Source: Leptospira chreensis
GTDB lineage: Bacteria > Spirochaetota > Leptospiria > Leptospirales > Leptospiraceae
Assembly (NCBI RefSeq): GCF_016919165.1
Contig: NZ_JAFFPS010000031.1
Coordinates: forward strand, 204,338 to 268,337
Direction of reading: 5' to 3'
Length of the DNA: 64,000 nucleotides
The translations under genes and the position numbers were made by a program. The notes under the pieces were generated by a model. That model worked only from the letters and a program-made list of their open reading frames with translations, ran no database searches and was not told the DNA's origin. Numbering within the stretch: the stretch's first letter is position 1; every line of letters begins with the position of its first letter. Shown piece after piece: positions 50,482 to 59,499 of this stretch.

Positions 50482-52344
50482 CTATTTGAGCAATTTATAT
50501 TCTTGGAGACAAGCAATACCGGAACTCTCTCTATAAGTAGACAGCAACGTTGACTTACTATTCAAGATTTTTGTTCTATTTTCAAATTTTTCTTCTACAA
50601 AACTGTCGGGGCAAACATCACTCAATAAAAGAACGGAATCAAAATCCGTCCATTCTTTCCAACGATATTTGTTATCGTTTCGTACCATTCCTTGTTTATA
50701 GGTTTTTAGTTTCATAGCAAGGTCAAAATCGGATGCAAGCACACGACCACGAGAACCATATTTTTCCTCAAAATGGAATGCGTTGATGAGAATGTATTTT
50801 TTGTCAGGTGATATCTGTTCGGCGATCTCTCTTGCCGGTTGGAAATCACTTGCATTCATTCCCCGATAACAAAACATTTTCTTTTCATAAAACTCACCAG
50901 ACAAAATGCCTTGGGAATACACCGCATTGGAAAATACAAAAACGGAGGTGAGTAAAAATACGGAAACAGAGGCAAGTCTTTCTATTTTGGTATCAGCAAG
51001 CTGGTACAGACGTAAAATCCAAAGGTACCCAACAAGACCGATGGCAGGGATGAATTGCAAAACATGTCTTGGTTGTTTGTTTCCCGTTGTGAGTTCTAAA
51101 ATCAGAAGCTCCAAAAACAAAATGAGAGTTCCCGCAAGGAGTGGGTCTTTTAACTTCGTTTGGAATTTAGTTCCCGATCGAAACACAAAGTAGAGAAGGG
51201 ATAAAACAGAAAAGATAATGAGGGTGCGAAATCCCCATATAAAATCAAAAACTCCCGGTGTGGAGGGATCAAGTCCCGGTTCCGTCCAAAGGGTTAAGAA
51301 AAAACTGCGAGTGTATGCATTCACAATCATTTGGGCATCGATGAGGGCATTCACACGATCCGGATTCATAAACAACCAAAGAAAAGCAGGAAAAATGGCA
51401 TAAACCCAAAGGACAACCGCTGTTTTTGGAAATACTTTTTGTACCGCATCACGTTTACGGAAAAAATAAACGGAGAGATCCACAAACAAAAGAAAGGTGA
51501 TTCCAAACATAAACTGTTTGAATCCTTTTTGATTTAGGTTGATCTTTGTGACCACTCGAAGCACAGGTAAAGATAAAACCATAAGCACAACAAAGATCAG
51601 ATAAACCAACCGAATGCCTTTGGCATAATTCTTTAAAAGATATAGTAAAGCATCTTTATAAATGCCTGGTGACCTTACTAGTTCATAAGCAAAACAAGCC
51701 ATAAAGAATAAAATTCCGTATGGATACTTAGTGAAATAAAAACCAAAGAGAGAGAAAAATACAAGCCACTTTGTCCCTGAATCAATTTCTGATTCTTTGT
51801 TATCCACATCATACAACCGGTAGATGGCATAGATAGAAAACAGAAGGAAGAACATGGACTGGGTTTCTAACATCGAAGAAAGAGAATATGCAGGCACCTC
51901 CCCTGTTTGGATGGTAAGGATAAAAATGAGTCCTGAAAGAATTCCAGACCATAGTAGTGACTTTGTTATGCGAAAAGAAATATATAAAAGAGCCGGATAG
52001 ACCAAAATCAAAAACAAAAGTCCTAAAAAAGAATCGCGATAAGTTTCATAAGCATCTATCGGCAAATAAAGCGTAACAAAAGTTAGGATGGAGCGGAGAG
52101 GTGGCCAGGTAGGACTTTCCAAAAAGGGCATAACCCCGCGGAACCAACTTCCACTTCGAAAGTCCACATACTGATCCAATACCTGATTCAGTCGGATATT
52201 CTCATCCCAAGATAAAAAATCTTTGTTGGGACAGAAGTTGAGGAATGTCTCCCAAGACCTTGTAGCATAGAACACTACCAAAGAAACGCCTAAAATGATA
52301 AAAATGAACCCCAAAAAACTGGGAAGAATGTCTTTTGCCTTCAT
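50482..52344 (-). CDS. Polytopic membrane protein, GT-C glycosyltransferase-like
   Basis: 620 residues from ATG 52344, which has AAGGA five bases upstream; the open frame reaches 52434 but lacks a better start. A dozen or more hydrophobic segments, a large first periplasmic loop (LNQVLDQYVDFRSGSWFRG..., with Trp/Pro-rich WPPLRSIL), and a C-terminal periplasmic domain with DKKYILINAFHFEEKYG. This is the architecture of GT39/ArnT-like polyprenyl-phosphate glycosyltransferases. Donor and acceptor unknown. Confidence 0.6.
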   Translation of the reverse strand: MKAKDILPSFLGFIFIILGVSLVVFYATRSWETFLNFCPNKDFLSWDENIRLNQVLDQYVDFRSGSWFRGVMPFLESPTWPPLRSILTFVTLYLPIDAYETYRDSFLGLLFLILVYPALLYISFRITKSLLWSGILSGLIFILTIQTGEVPAYSLSSMLETQSMFFLLFSIYAIYRLYDVDNKESEIDSGTKWLVFFSLFGFYFTKYPYGILFFMACFAYELVRSPGIYKDALLYLLKNYAKGIRLVYLIFVVLMVLSLPVLRVVTKINLNQKGFKQFMFGITFLLFVDLSVYFFRKRDAVQKVFPKTAVVLWVYAIFPAFLWLFMNPDRVNALIDAQMIVNAYTRSFFLTLWTEPGLDPSTPGVFDFIWGFRTLIIFSVLSLLYFVFRSGTKFQTKLKDPLLAGTLILFLELLILELTTGNKQPRHVLQFIPAIGLVGYLWILRLYQLADTKIERLASVSVFLLTSVFVFSNAVYSQGILSGEFYEKKMFCYRGMNASDFQPAREIAEQISPDKKYILINAFHFEEKYGSRGRVLASDFDLAMKLKTYKQGMVRNDNKYRWKEWTDFDSVLLLSDVCPDSFVEEKFENRTKILNSKSTLLSTYRESSGIACLQEYKLLK

Positions 52345-52468
52345 ACCAATCCTTGAAATCATTCTTTCAACTGGGCCGACTTGGAAGCAACCGAAGTTCT
52401 TTTTCTGTAATTTTTCTCTTTGATTGCAGTCCAAGGTAGAGAATTCTGTCCGTTAGAAGGTTCCCAAA

Positions 52469-53128
52469 ATGCAAGATTTCGTAGACCTTGGGGAAAAAAT
52501 CATTTTCCTCGTTATGTTATTTGCGAGTATTCTCGCGATAGCCGTATTTATCGAAAGGTTGATTGTTTATAAACGTAATTTTAACAAAGAATCAGAATCA
52601 CTTCTAGATTCACTCACTCTCCTCATCCGACACCGTGACCTAAAAGGTACAGAGAAACTATTGGAAACCCATCCTATGGAAAACTCTTATACCAAGTTCA
52701 TTCATTTTGTTTTGGAACGGGAGAAGGAAAACCATAAGGGCCTCCAGGAACTGATGGAAGGAAAAATTCTGAAAGAACGTTTGATTTTGGAAGAAAGACT
52801 CCCCATCCTCAACACTCTTGGAAACAACACACCCTTCATTGGACTTTTAGGAACGGTTCTTGGGGTCATCAAAGCCTTTTATGGTTTGGGGACTCTTGGA
52901 AATTCGGGAGCCGAAGTGGTGATGCGAAGTATTTCAACGGCTCTACTCGCAACCGCTGCGGGACTTGCTGTCGCGATTCCTGTAGTTATGGCAAATAACT
53001 ACTTCACTCGCAAAATGAAACTTGTGCTTGGTCACTTGGAAATCCTTTCCAAAGAAATCCATGCGAGTTTTGTCACCAGTGGAAAACACAACCAAACTTC
53101 TAGTTCAACGCCCAATATCCATCACTAG
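52469..53128 (+). CDS. exbB: MotA/TolQ/ExbB proton-channel family protein
   Basis: 219 residues; AGAAGG eight bases before the ATG. Three membrane segments: FLVMLFASILAIAVFIERL, then NNTPFIGLLGTVLGVIKAF and AEVVMRSISTALLATAAGLAVAIPVVMANNYF, the conserved core of ExbB/TolQ. It forms the proton channel that energises TonB. The next gene is a TonB protein, but no ExbD-type gene lies nearby. The family name is secure, the choice between ExbB and TolQ rests on the TonB neighbour. Confidence 0.88.
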   Translation: MQDFVDLGEKIIFLVMLFASILAIAVFIERLIVYKRNFNKESESLLDSLTLLIRHRDLKGTEKLLETHPMENSYTKFIHFVLEREKENHKGLQELMEGKILKERLILEERLPILNTLGNNTPFIGLLGTVLGVIKAFYGLGTLGNSGAEVVMRSISTALLATAAGLAVAIPVVMANNYFTRKMKLVLGHLEILSKEIHASFVTSGKHNQTSSSTPNIHH

Positions 53129-53140
53129 AAAGTAAATTCG

Positions 53141-53782
53141 ATGAAGTCATTTACCTTATACCTGCAATACAAGCTCCGACGGTTCGGACTCTTCCGTGCC
53201 AGTCTATTTGCCTCTGTGGGATTGCATGTATTTTGTTATCTGATTTATTTTATACTCACCTTACCAAGTAACGCGGCCTTCCAAGAAACATCTATGGAAG
53301 ATATGGATGTTTCTTTTGAAGAGATTCCACCCGAACTCATCGGGGGAACATCAAGCCCCGCTCCTGTGGAAAAACAAGAATGGGTAGAAGGATCAAACAA
53401 AGACGCGGAAGAAAAGCCAGATAACTCTGATTTGAATCCGAACCAACTCTCTGGAAATGGAACTGACAAAGATGGGTATTTGTTTTCCTTCAATGGGGAC
53501 CGCCCACCCACTCCCATTATCGATTTTGATTTGAAAGCCTATTTTCCAGAAGCTGCCAAGGCCGCTAACATCAGTCAGAAGACAGTGGTTGTGATGGTGC
53601 AAGTGGATGAACATGGCCAACTCCAAGGAGTTAAAATTGTTTCTGGTCGGGCGGGATATGGATTTGATGAAGCGGCCATTCGCATCATCCAAAGAGCAAG
53701 GTTTTCCCCTGGATATGACAAAGGGAAACCCACACGAATGGCACATAGACTTCCTATCAGCTTTGATTTAGAAGAGGATTAA
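53141..53782 (+). CDS. TonB-family energy transducer
   Basis: 213 residues. One N-terminal membrane anchor (LFASVGLHVFCYLIYFIL) carrying the His typical of TonB, an acidic/Pro-rich linker (residues 60-125) and a C-terminal TonB domain with VVVMVQVDEHGQLQGVKIV and GYGFDEAAIRIIQRARFSPG. It transmits proton-motive force to outer-membrane receptors. Twelve bases after exbB. Confidence 0.9.
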   Translation: MKSFTLYLQYKLRRFGLFRASLFASVGLHVFCYLIYFILTLPSNAAFQETSMEDMDVSFEEIPPELIGGTSSPAPVEKQEWVEGSNKDAEEKPDNSDLNPNQLSGNGTDKDGYLFSFNGDRPPTPIIDFDLKAYFPEAAKAANISQKTVVVMVQVDEHGQLQGVKIVSGRAGYGFDEAAIRIIQRARFSPGYDKGKPTRMAHRLPISFDLEED

Positions 53783-53783
53783 A

Positions 53784-56195
53784 ATGTTACGGAACAACAA
53801 ACATCGAATTGCGATTGGAACGATTATCATTGTAGTTTCGCTCATCACATACGGATTTCAAACGAAACCCATCACTGGAAAAACAGAATCCAAATCCTCT
53901 TCCAGAAAACCCGGCCTCATTCCCGATCCTTTCGAACTTTACCAAACCATTCCACCCTTCCGGGCCGAAATGACAAGTTCTGACTTGCCCAGTAGTTTTG
54001 ATTTTACTTCTGAATTCCCCCTTCCGACTGACCAAGGAATCTACAAAGATAGTGTTGGTTATACCGTTGGGTATGGTCTCATTTCCTATTTGGAAGCGAA
54101 AAAAAAAGGGATTCGGAATCTTTCTTCGATTGGTCCCACTTCCGCAAATGGACAGAAAGTATTATACTCACCTAACTTTATTTATAACCAGTTAAACAGT
54201 GGCAAAGACCAAGCCGTTTCCCTTTTGGATGCCCTAGTCCTCGCAGAAAGCCGAGGTTCCGTTTCTCTAGAACTAATGAACGAATCTTCTTCTAGTTTTA
54301 GGACAAGACCCAAAGCAAATGTCGTCGAATCAGGAAGAAACGCTCGATTAAAAAGAATCTATCGAATTGAACCTCACGACTTAATCTCCATTAAACTCGC
54401 ATTAGCTGAAAAAAGACCCGTCCTTATTGGGTATTTAGTTTATGAAAATTTCAGAGATCCCAAACCGGATAGCATCTTTGAATCAGGAACTGGGGAAATT
54501 TTAGGGGCACAGTCCCTTGTGATTTTGGGTTTTAACGATAAAAAGAAAGCATTCAAAGTTTGGAATTCTTGGGGACCTACTTGGGGTGACCAAGGGTATC
54601 TATGGATTTCTTATGAAACCTTTCCAAAATATACAAAGTCAGTTTATGTTGCTGATTCAGAAACGGAAAATGAACTCCTAACACAGAATAAACTACATGA
54701 TGCTTTAGAATCTTTGGAATACGGAGAACACAACCTCTTTCCACCGAAAGAAGTATTTGCATCTCGCGGTGATTTTTCCGATCGCATTCGAATCAGTTGG
54801 TCTAGAGAAAAACGTGCCATCGGCTATGAAGTTTACCGAAAACGTAAAATAGATAGTAAATACCAACTTGTAGGACTTTCCAAACAAGCATTCTTTGAAG
54901 ATTTTGGAATTCAAAAAAGCACTGCCTACAATTACCGAGTGGCAAGCCTCGATGAAAATTTCCTCTCCAAAGCCTCTCTTGATTCAAACGATGGTTTTGC
55001 GGTTGATCCGACAAAACCGGCTGGAATTTTACCTGTGACAAACCTACGTGCATCGGTGGCCGCCACAAACGATCGGATTTTACTCGAATGGGATCCGCAG
55101 CCCATATCCACAACCTATGCCGTTTATAAATGGAATCCCATGGCGAGGATCTACCGGTTTTTAGGAAAAACAGAAAAGACAACGTATATTGATTTAAAAG
55201 CCAGTCGTAATGGTGATAGCGAAATTTACCAAGTCATTCCTGAACGAAATCAATTGGTTGGTGAATCCAGTTATTATGTATCTGCTCATTTAGACCCTTC
55301 AGAAGTTTTAAAACCCAGACCCAAAAACCTAACCGCATCCAAAGGATTGTATGCCGGTGCCACCCTTCTACAATGGGAAGGTTCTCCTAGTGCAGTCGCC
55401 TATCATATCTTTCGTAAAACCAACGGGCAATGGAAAGAAGTAACAAAGACAACAGAGCTCCAGTTCAAAGATGACAACTCATATAACAAAGAATCGTTCT
55501 ATGCAGTAGCTTCTGAATTTGAAGGAGAATTGTTTAGTTTGCCTTCAGAACCAGACATTGGATTCCCATCACTTGTGGCAGGAAGGTCTGTCGGATTAAA
55601 AACTCCGGAACTCAATGTTTCTGAAAATAGAAAAACGGGAGAATTTCTATTTAGTTGGAATGCAGTTCCCAAAGTAACTTCATACAAAATCTATATGCGT
55701 AAAAAAAATGATCCGGAATGGAGTCTTGTCAAAGAAACCTCCGAAACAAGTTTTAAATTACAGAACCTAACCAAAAACCAATTCTATTTTTTTGCCATCC
55801 AATCCACTGCCAAAGGAGTGGGAGAGAGTTTATTCTCAAAACCAGTCACATCCGTCATCTCTGACACAGTGGTTGACGTAAAAAAAGTAAAAACTTTTGG
55901 AGAGTCCGCCATACAAAAGTTTATCGGTCCTTGGACAGCGATGTATTGGGATGGGAAAAACAAAGTCAAACCAGTTCGTTTGACCATTGAAGCAGAAGAT
56001 GTTGAGGGAAACATCATCATGAAGTGGAATGAAAACGAAATCTTTCGAGGCAAAAACATTGTAGATTCTGATTTACTCGAAGAAAAAGGAAAATGGAAAA
56101 TCAAACTTTCACCTAATTACGAATCCTTGTCAGGCGAATTTGAAGACCAAGGACTCGTTCCCGAAAAAAGCCAACTCTCCTTTATCAGAGAATAA
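53784..56195 (+). CDS. Papain-fold (C1A) pseudopeptidase with FN3-like repeats
   Basis: 803 residues, starting one base after tonB with GAGG in its end. An N-terminal membrane/signal segment (9-24) is followed by a peptidase C1A-like domain (about 75-290). The Cys site (DQGxCGSCW in papains) reads DQGIYKDSV, placing Ser90 at the nucleophile, and the His site reads GAQSLVILGF (Gln243), while the Asn is kept in VWNSWGPTWGDQGYLW (Asn261). The rest holds several fibronectin-III-like repeats (IRISWSREKRAIGYEVYRK; LLEWDPQPISTTYAVYKW; TLLQWEGSPSAVAYHIFRK; FLFSWNAVPKVTSYKIYMR). Likely a secreted or anchored binding protein, not a protease. Linkage to ExbB-TonB suggests an envelope role. Confidence 0.78.
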   Translation: MLRNNKHRIAIGTIIIVVSLITYGFQTKPITGKTESKSSSRKPGLIPDPFELYQTIPPFRAEMTSSDLPSSFDFTSEFPLPTDQGIYKDSVGYTVGYGLISYLEAKKKGIRNLSSIGPTSANGQKVLYSPNFIYNQLNSGKDQAVSLLDALVLAESRGSVSLELMNESSSSFRTRPKANVVESGRNARLKRIYRIEPHDLISIKLALAEKRPVLIGYLVYENFRDPKPDSIFESGTGEILGAQSLVILGFNDKKKAFKVWNSWGPTWGDQGYLWISYETFPKYTKSVYVADSETENELLTQNKLHDALESLEYGEHNLFPPKEVFASRGDFSDRIRISWSREKRAIGYEVYRKRKIDSKYQLVGLSKQAFFEDFGIQKSTAYNYRVASLDENFLSKASLDSNDGFAVDPTKPAGILPVTNLRASVAATNDRILLEWDPQPISTTYAVYKWNPMARIYRFLGKTEKTTYIDLKASRNGDSEIYQVIPERNQLVGESSYYVSAHLDPSEVLKPRPKNLTASKGLYAGATLLQWEGSPSAVAYHIFRKTNGQWKEVTKTTELQFKDDNSYNKESFYAVASEFEGELFSLPSEPDIGFPSLVAGRSVGLKTPELNVSENRKTGEFLFSWNAVPKVTSYKIYMRKKNDPEWSLVKETSETSFKLQNLTKNQFYFFAIQSTAKGVGESLFSKPVTSVISDTVVDVKKVKTFGESAIQKFIGPWTAMYWDGKNKVKPVRLTIEAEDVEGNIIMKWNENEIFRGKNIVDSDLLEEKGKWKIKLSPNYESLSGEFEDQGLVPEKSQLSFIRE

Positions 56196-56225
56196 ACTAA
56201 AACAGAAGGCGAAGAAGCAAGTTCG

Positions 56226-56642
56226 TTACGAATTCGTTTTCTCGTCTGCTTTAAACCTTTCAAGGAAGGTATCGGGAATTTTCCACGGCCTGTTCCTTTC
56301 AAAATCGAAAAAGAGAGCAGAGAAAATAGCCTCACAAACAAGAGCACCATCCGAGATCCGATACATATTCTGTACGACCTTGCCCTTTATTTTTGACATA
56401 TCCCGAAATCCTGTTTCGATGCGAACCGCATCGGGATGGTGGAGGGGTTTGTGGTAAGACAACTCAGCCTTTAACATCACCGGCCCGACCTTCTTTTCTC
56501 TCATTTCCTGGATGGAAAATCCTTCCTGTTCTAGGGCTTGGATCCTTGCTTCATCAAAATACGATTGATAAACCCCATTGTTGACATGGCCGTTGGCATC
56601 CATATGGCTCCAAAGGACGGGGATTTCGGTGGTGTGGGGCAT
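56226..56642 (-). CDS. 4HBT-family acyl-CoA thioesterase
   Basis: 138 residues from ATG 56642, with AGGAG about ten bases upstream; the frame remains open to 56801 but that part covers the operator. Hot-dog fold with WSHMDANGHVNNGVYQSYFDEAR, the active-site segment of YbgC/FadM-like thioesterases, and LSYHKPLHHPDAVRIET. It hydrolyses acyl-CoA esters. It is divergent from the TetR gene and very likely its target. Confidence 0.9.
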   Translation of the reverse strand: MPHTTEIPVLWSHMDANGHVNNGVYQSYFDEARIQALEQEGFSIQEMREKKVGPVMLKAELSYHKPLHHPDAVRIETGFRDMSKIKGKVVQNMYRISDGALVCEAIFSALFFDFERNRPWKIPDTFLERFKADEKTNS

Positions 56643-56675
56643 GGGGGGTTGGCTCCTGTTGGGGATAGATTCCCT

Positions 56676-56719
56676 CAGACCGTTCTGTCTGTAAATCAAA
56701 AAACAGACAGAACGGTCTG
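56676..56719. promoter_or_regulatory. TetR-type double operator between thioesterase and tetR
   Basis: Perfect 17-bp inverted repeat: CAGACCGTTCTGTCTGT (56676-56692) and ACAGACAGAACGGTCTG (56703-56719), 10 bases apart. Each arm is itself an imperfect dyad (CAGAC...GTCTG), so two TetR dimers could bind. TTGACA at 56726-56731 and AATACT at 56748-56753 (16-base spacer) may form the tetR promoter. Confidence 0.8.
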
Positions 56720-56761
56720 CAATGATTGACACAATCCCCCCTTCCCCAATACTCAAATCCA

Positions 56762-57352
56762 ATGAAAGGCTCCCCGCGACACCGCATCCTCGAAATTGCA
56801 AAAAAACGATTCTACCAACAGGGCTACTACCACACAGGCATCAACCAGCTCATTCGAGAATCCGGAACGGCAAAAGCCTCTTTCTACGACCACTTCCCAT
56901 CCAAACGAGATTTGGGAATTCGAGTCATCCAAGCCTATGGAGCCGATGTTCTCGTTTGGTTTCGCCAAATTCTACGAGAGTCTCCTACTCCTGATGATTT
57001 TATCGCAGAATTGTCCCAGGCTGTTACCATTCAGATGCATGAGGATGCTTCTTATTACCAAGGTTGCCCCATTGCCATTTTTTCCTGCCAATTCCCAGTC
57101 GGCGAACAACCATTTAGTGATGAATTCAAATCCATTGTGTTTCGATGGGAAACTATGTTTGCAATGTACATAGGAAGATGGCAAGAAAAAGGTTTATTAG
57201 ATGAAACGGCCAATGCAATGGAACTTGCACGGGATCTAATCAATATTTACGAAGGAGCGCTCATCAACTGGAGAATTTCATTAAACGAAATTTATGTGAA
57301 TCGTATGCTCGCTCAGATGAAACAAATACTTGATTTGAAAGCTAAAAAATAG
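56762..57352 (+). CDS. TetR/AcrR-family transcriptional regulator
   Basis: 196 residues from ATG 56762 (TTG 56726 also in frame, but it would lie on the putative -35). N-terminal HTH: RILEIAKKRFYQQGYYHTGINQLIRESGTAKASFYDHFPSKRDLG region, the canonical TetR pattern. The C-terminal ligand domain has YYQGCPIAIFSCQF, like TetR regulators close to YezE/AcrR_C group. It probably represses itself and the divergent thioesterase through the operator at 56676-56719. The ligand may be a fatty acid or acyl-CoA, by context only. Confidence 0.92.
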   Translation: MKGSPRHRILEIAKKRFYQQGYYHTGINQLIRESGTAKASFYDHFPSKRDLGIRVIQAYGADVLVWFRQILRESPTPDDFIAELSQAVTIQMHEDASYYQGCPIAIFSCQFPVGEQPFSDEFKSIVFRWETMFAMYIGRWQEKGLLDETANAMELARDLINIYEGALINWRISLNEIYVNRMLAQMKQILDLKAKK

Positions 57353-57608
57353 TTCCGCTCTCGCAGTTTTTACGACAAGTTTTCTCTAGTCCTAGGCAAC
57401 TCCCCGCAAGAGCTGTGAGATCCGCGGCACTATAACTGGGGCTACTAGTTGAAATTTTATAAAAAGCATCATTTCTGAGAAAACATTCGCCTTCAATCGT
57501 TGAACATTTGTTACGTTCGTAACAAGCAGATCGAAAAGAAAAAGGTGCACCACAATGAACGAATACTACCAAAGAACAAAAGAGAAAGATTCTTTTCATA
57601 AAAATCAT
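57342..57608 (-). CDS. Small Cys-rich lipoprotein
   Basis: 88 residues; ATG 57608 overlaps the UGPase stop (ATGA). ATG 57599 is an in-frame alternative. Signal MKRIFLFCSLVVFVHC with lipobox FVHC. The mature part has six Cys (ACYERNKC, GECF, SCLGLEKTCRKNC), probably disulfide-linked. Family not recognised. The 3' end overlaps tetR by 11 bases on the other strand. Confidence 0.6.
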   Translation of the reverse strand: MIFMKRIFLFCSLVVFVHCGAPFSFRSACYERNKCSTIEGECFLRNDAFYKISTSSPSYSAADLTALAGSCLGLEKTCRKNCESGTIF

Positions 57609-59017
57609 AAAGAAATAGTTTCGTTTTCAAATTCCTTTCGGTTTAAGGAAGAGATTGTTTTCAATCCACCCGATAGATTTTGAAATTTCACTTTGCCTTT
57701 TAGAGTGATAGGAAGATCAAATAAAATCTCACCAGAAACCACTAACTCCTCACAATAGAGAAGAGAAGGATATTCCTTAAACAAAGAATCAAACTGATGA
57801 ATTTTTTTATAATGTGTTTCATCCAGAAGCACCAAAATCTCACCAAGGCCTGCGGACTTTCTTTCCTTTGCCATTGTCAGTGAAAAGTCAGAATTGAGCA
57901 CATAAGCATCCGAACGACGGATGAGATAGTCTTCTGTTTTTTTAACCGGAGCAAACCTGTCTCTCGGAATGATGATTCCTTTGAATTTAGGAAAATTGCC
58001 AACGGCACTTCCCATCGCTGTTTCCAATTGGATCACCGCAGTCCCATCCACTTGTTTGGGATTCACAATGAGTGATAAAGAGAAATTCCCTTGATTGAAT
58101 CTTTCTTTTAAAGCACGAAGATTGATCCAAAGGTTATTAGTAGAGAAGGTTCTAAACTTTCCTAGACCGCTAAATTCGTTTTCATGTTCTTTCGGAACTT
58201 GTGCTGTTTCTAACAATTCATATTTGATAAACTTTCCACCGACAGTTTTCCGGTAGATGGCTCCGCCTTTTTTATCAGCGAGAGTTTTCGGAGTCATCTC
58301 CATCGCAAAATGAATGTCTTCTTTTAAAAGATAACTCACAATATGTGGATCAACTGTAGCCCCTAAGTTATCTCCATTGGAAAGGAAGGCGATTTCAAAA
58401 CCTTTGGAAAGTAATTCATCCAAAATCCCTTCCTGTACCATAGTGAAGTAAATATCACCATGACCCGGCGGGCACCAGTTTTCTATTTCGTTTTTGTTTT
58501 GGATGGGAGCAAAGGTTTTTGCATCCAAACGAGGAACTTTGTTTTGTAAAAAACTAGTGCGGAGTGTCTGTTTGAATCCGTTTTTCTCTAATTCCTTTTG
58601 TGAATCTTTTTGTGTGTTGTAAGAATCCATAAAGATAAGAGGAACATCGATCCCATATTCAGAACGAATGAATTCAATTTGTTTGGACATCACCGCAAGA
58701 AAGGACATAGAATCTTTGATGGGGATAAGAGACTTTGCTTTGTCGAGGCCCATACTAGTTCCAAGGCCCCCATTCAATTTAATCACCACCAATTTGGAAA
58801 GAAGCTTTAGATCTGTTGGATAAGAAGAATGGATGGATTCTAAAGAGATTTCATCTGTTTTGGGATCCAAATCTCCGACTTCTTCCCAGTGGACCATTCC
58901 TGTTTCGCCGTTTCGCACAGCATCTACTTTGGTAATAAAATCGGCAATGAATGCCTCCGATAGGCCGGCAGTCTTCATCGTTTCTCTGATCAATTGATCC
59001 GATTTCTGTTTCTCCAT
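57605..59017 (-). CDS. UDP-glucose pyrophosphorylase family protein (UDPGP type)
   Basis: 470 residues, with GAAGGGAAATG ribosome site before ATG 59017. KLVVIKLNGGLGTSMGLDKAKSLIP is the nucleotide-binding loop of eukaryotic-type UDPGP enzymes, with WCPPGHGDIYF and FLSNGDNLGATVDPHI following. It makes UDP-glucose (or UDP-HexNAc) from UTP and sugar 1-phosphate, supplying glycan synthesis. The C-terminal beta-helix region (LPITLKGKVKFQNLSGG) is present. Confidence 0.9.
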   Translation of the reverse strand: MEKQKSDQLIRETMKTAGLSEAFIADFITKVDAVRNGETGMVHWEEVGDLDPKTDEISLESIHSSYPTDLKLLSKLVVIKLNGGLGTSMGLDKAKSLIPIKDSMSFLAVMSKQIEFIRSEYGIDVPLIFMDSYNTQKDSQKELEKNGFKQTLRTSFLQNKVPRLDAKTFAPIQNKNEIENWCPPGHGDIYFTMVQEGILDELLSKGFEIAFLSNGDNLGATVDPHIVSYLLKEDIHFAMEMTPKTLADKKGGAIYRKTVGGKFIKYELLETAQVPKEHENEFSGLGKFRTFSTNNLWINLRALKERFNQGNFSLSLIVNPKQVDGTAVIQLETAMGSAVGNFPKFKGIIIPRDRFAPVKKTEDYLIRRSDAYVLNSDFSLTMAKERKSAGLGEILVLLDETHYKKIHQFDSLFKEYPSLLYCEELVVSGEILFDLPITLKGKVKFQNLSGGLKTISSLNRKEFENETISL

Positions 59018-59018
59018 A

Positions 59019-59384
59019 TCATTTCCCTTCGTGTGGTTCCCCGAGTTCGATCCTATGTGGTTCTTCCGATACCGCAGGATTCCATAAAAAAAATACGAGG
59101 ATATTACGGCCGTCTTCCTTCGGAACGGCTACCGTCTCTTTCCTTTCGTATTTTGGCATAAAAACTTCGAAATTGTACATCCAATACTTTCCCTTTTTAC
59201 GGGCCACTTGCCGGATTCCTTGTTTCAAAGGGTCCTTTTTCGTAAGTTTTCCATAAGGAAGGGGGTATTTTGTTTCCCAAATTTGGGGCAAAAGCTTCGC
59301 TGCTTCTTCATAATTCCCCGGATCGGCCAAAAGAACCGCAGGAAAAAAGCCTAAAAGAATAATAAGAGAGAAACTATGACGCAT
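59019..59384 (-). CDS. Secreted hypothetical protein
   Basis: 121 residues with signal MRHSFSLIILLGFFPAVLLA. The mature part is basic and has YPLPYGKLTKKDPLKQGIRQVARKKGKYWMYNFEVFMPKYERKET-like beta-rich sequence without Cys. Family not recognised. One base upstream of the UGPase gene, so co-transcribed. Confidence 0.62.
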   Translation of the reverse strand: MRHSFSLIILLGFFPAVLLADPGNYEEAAKLLPQIWETKYPLPYGKLTKKDPLKQGIRQVARKKGKYWMYNFEVFMPKYERKETVAVPKEDGRNILVFFLWNPAVSEEPHRIELGEPHEGK

Positions 59385-59499
59385 ACGATTCTAAAAGGCA
59401 ATCCTATGTGAGTACGGTAATCGGTCAATTCAGGAATTCTTCTGGCGCTGGAATTGATTTTCATAGACAAGAATTGAGTCAGACAGAATCATTTAATTC

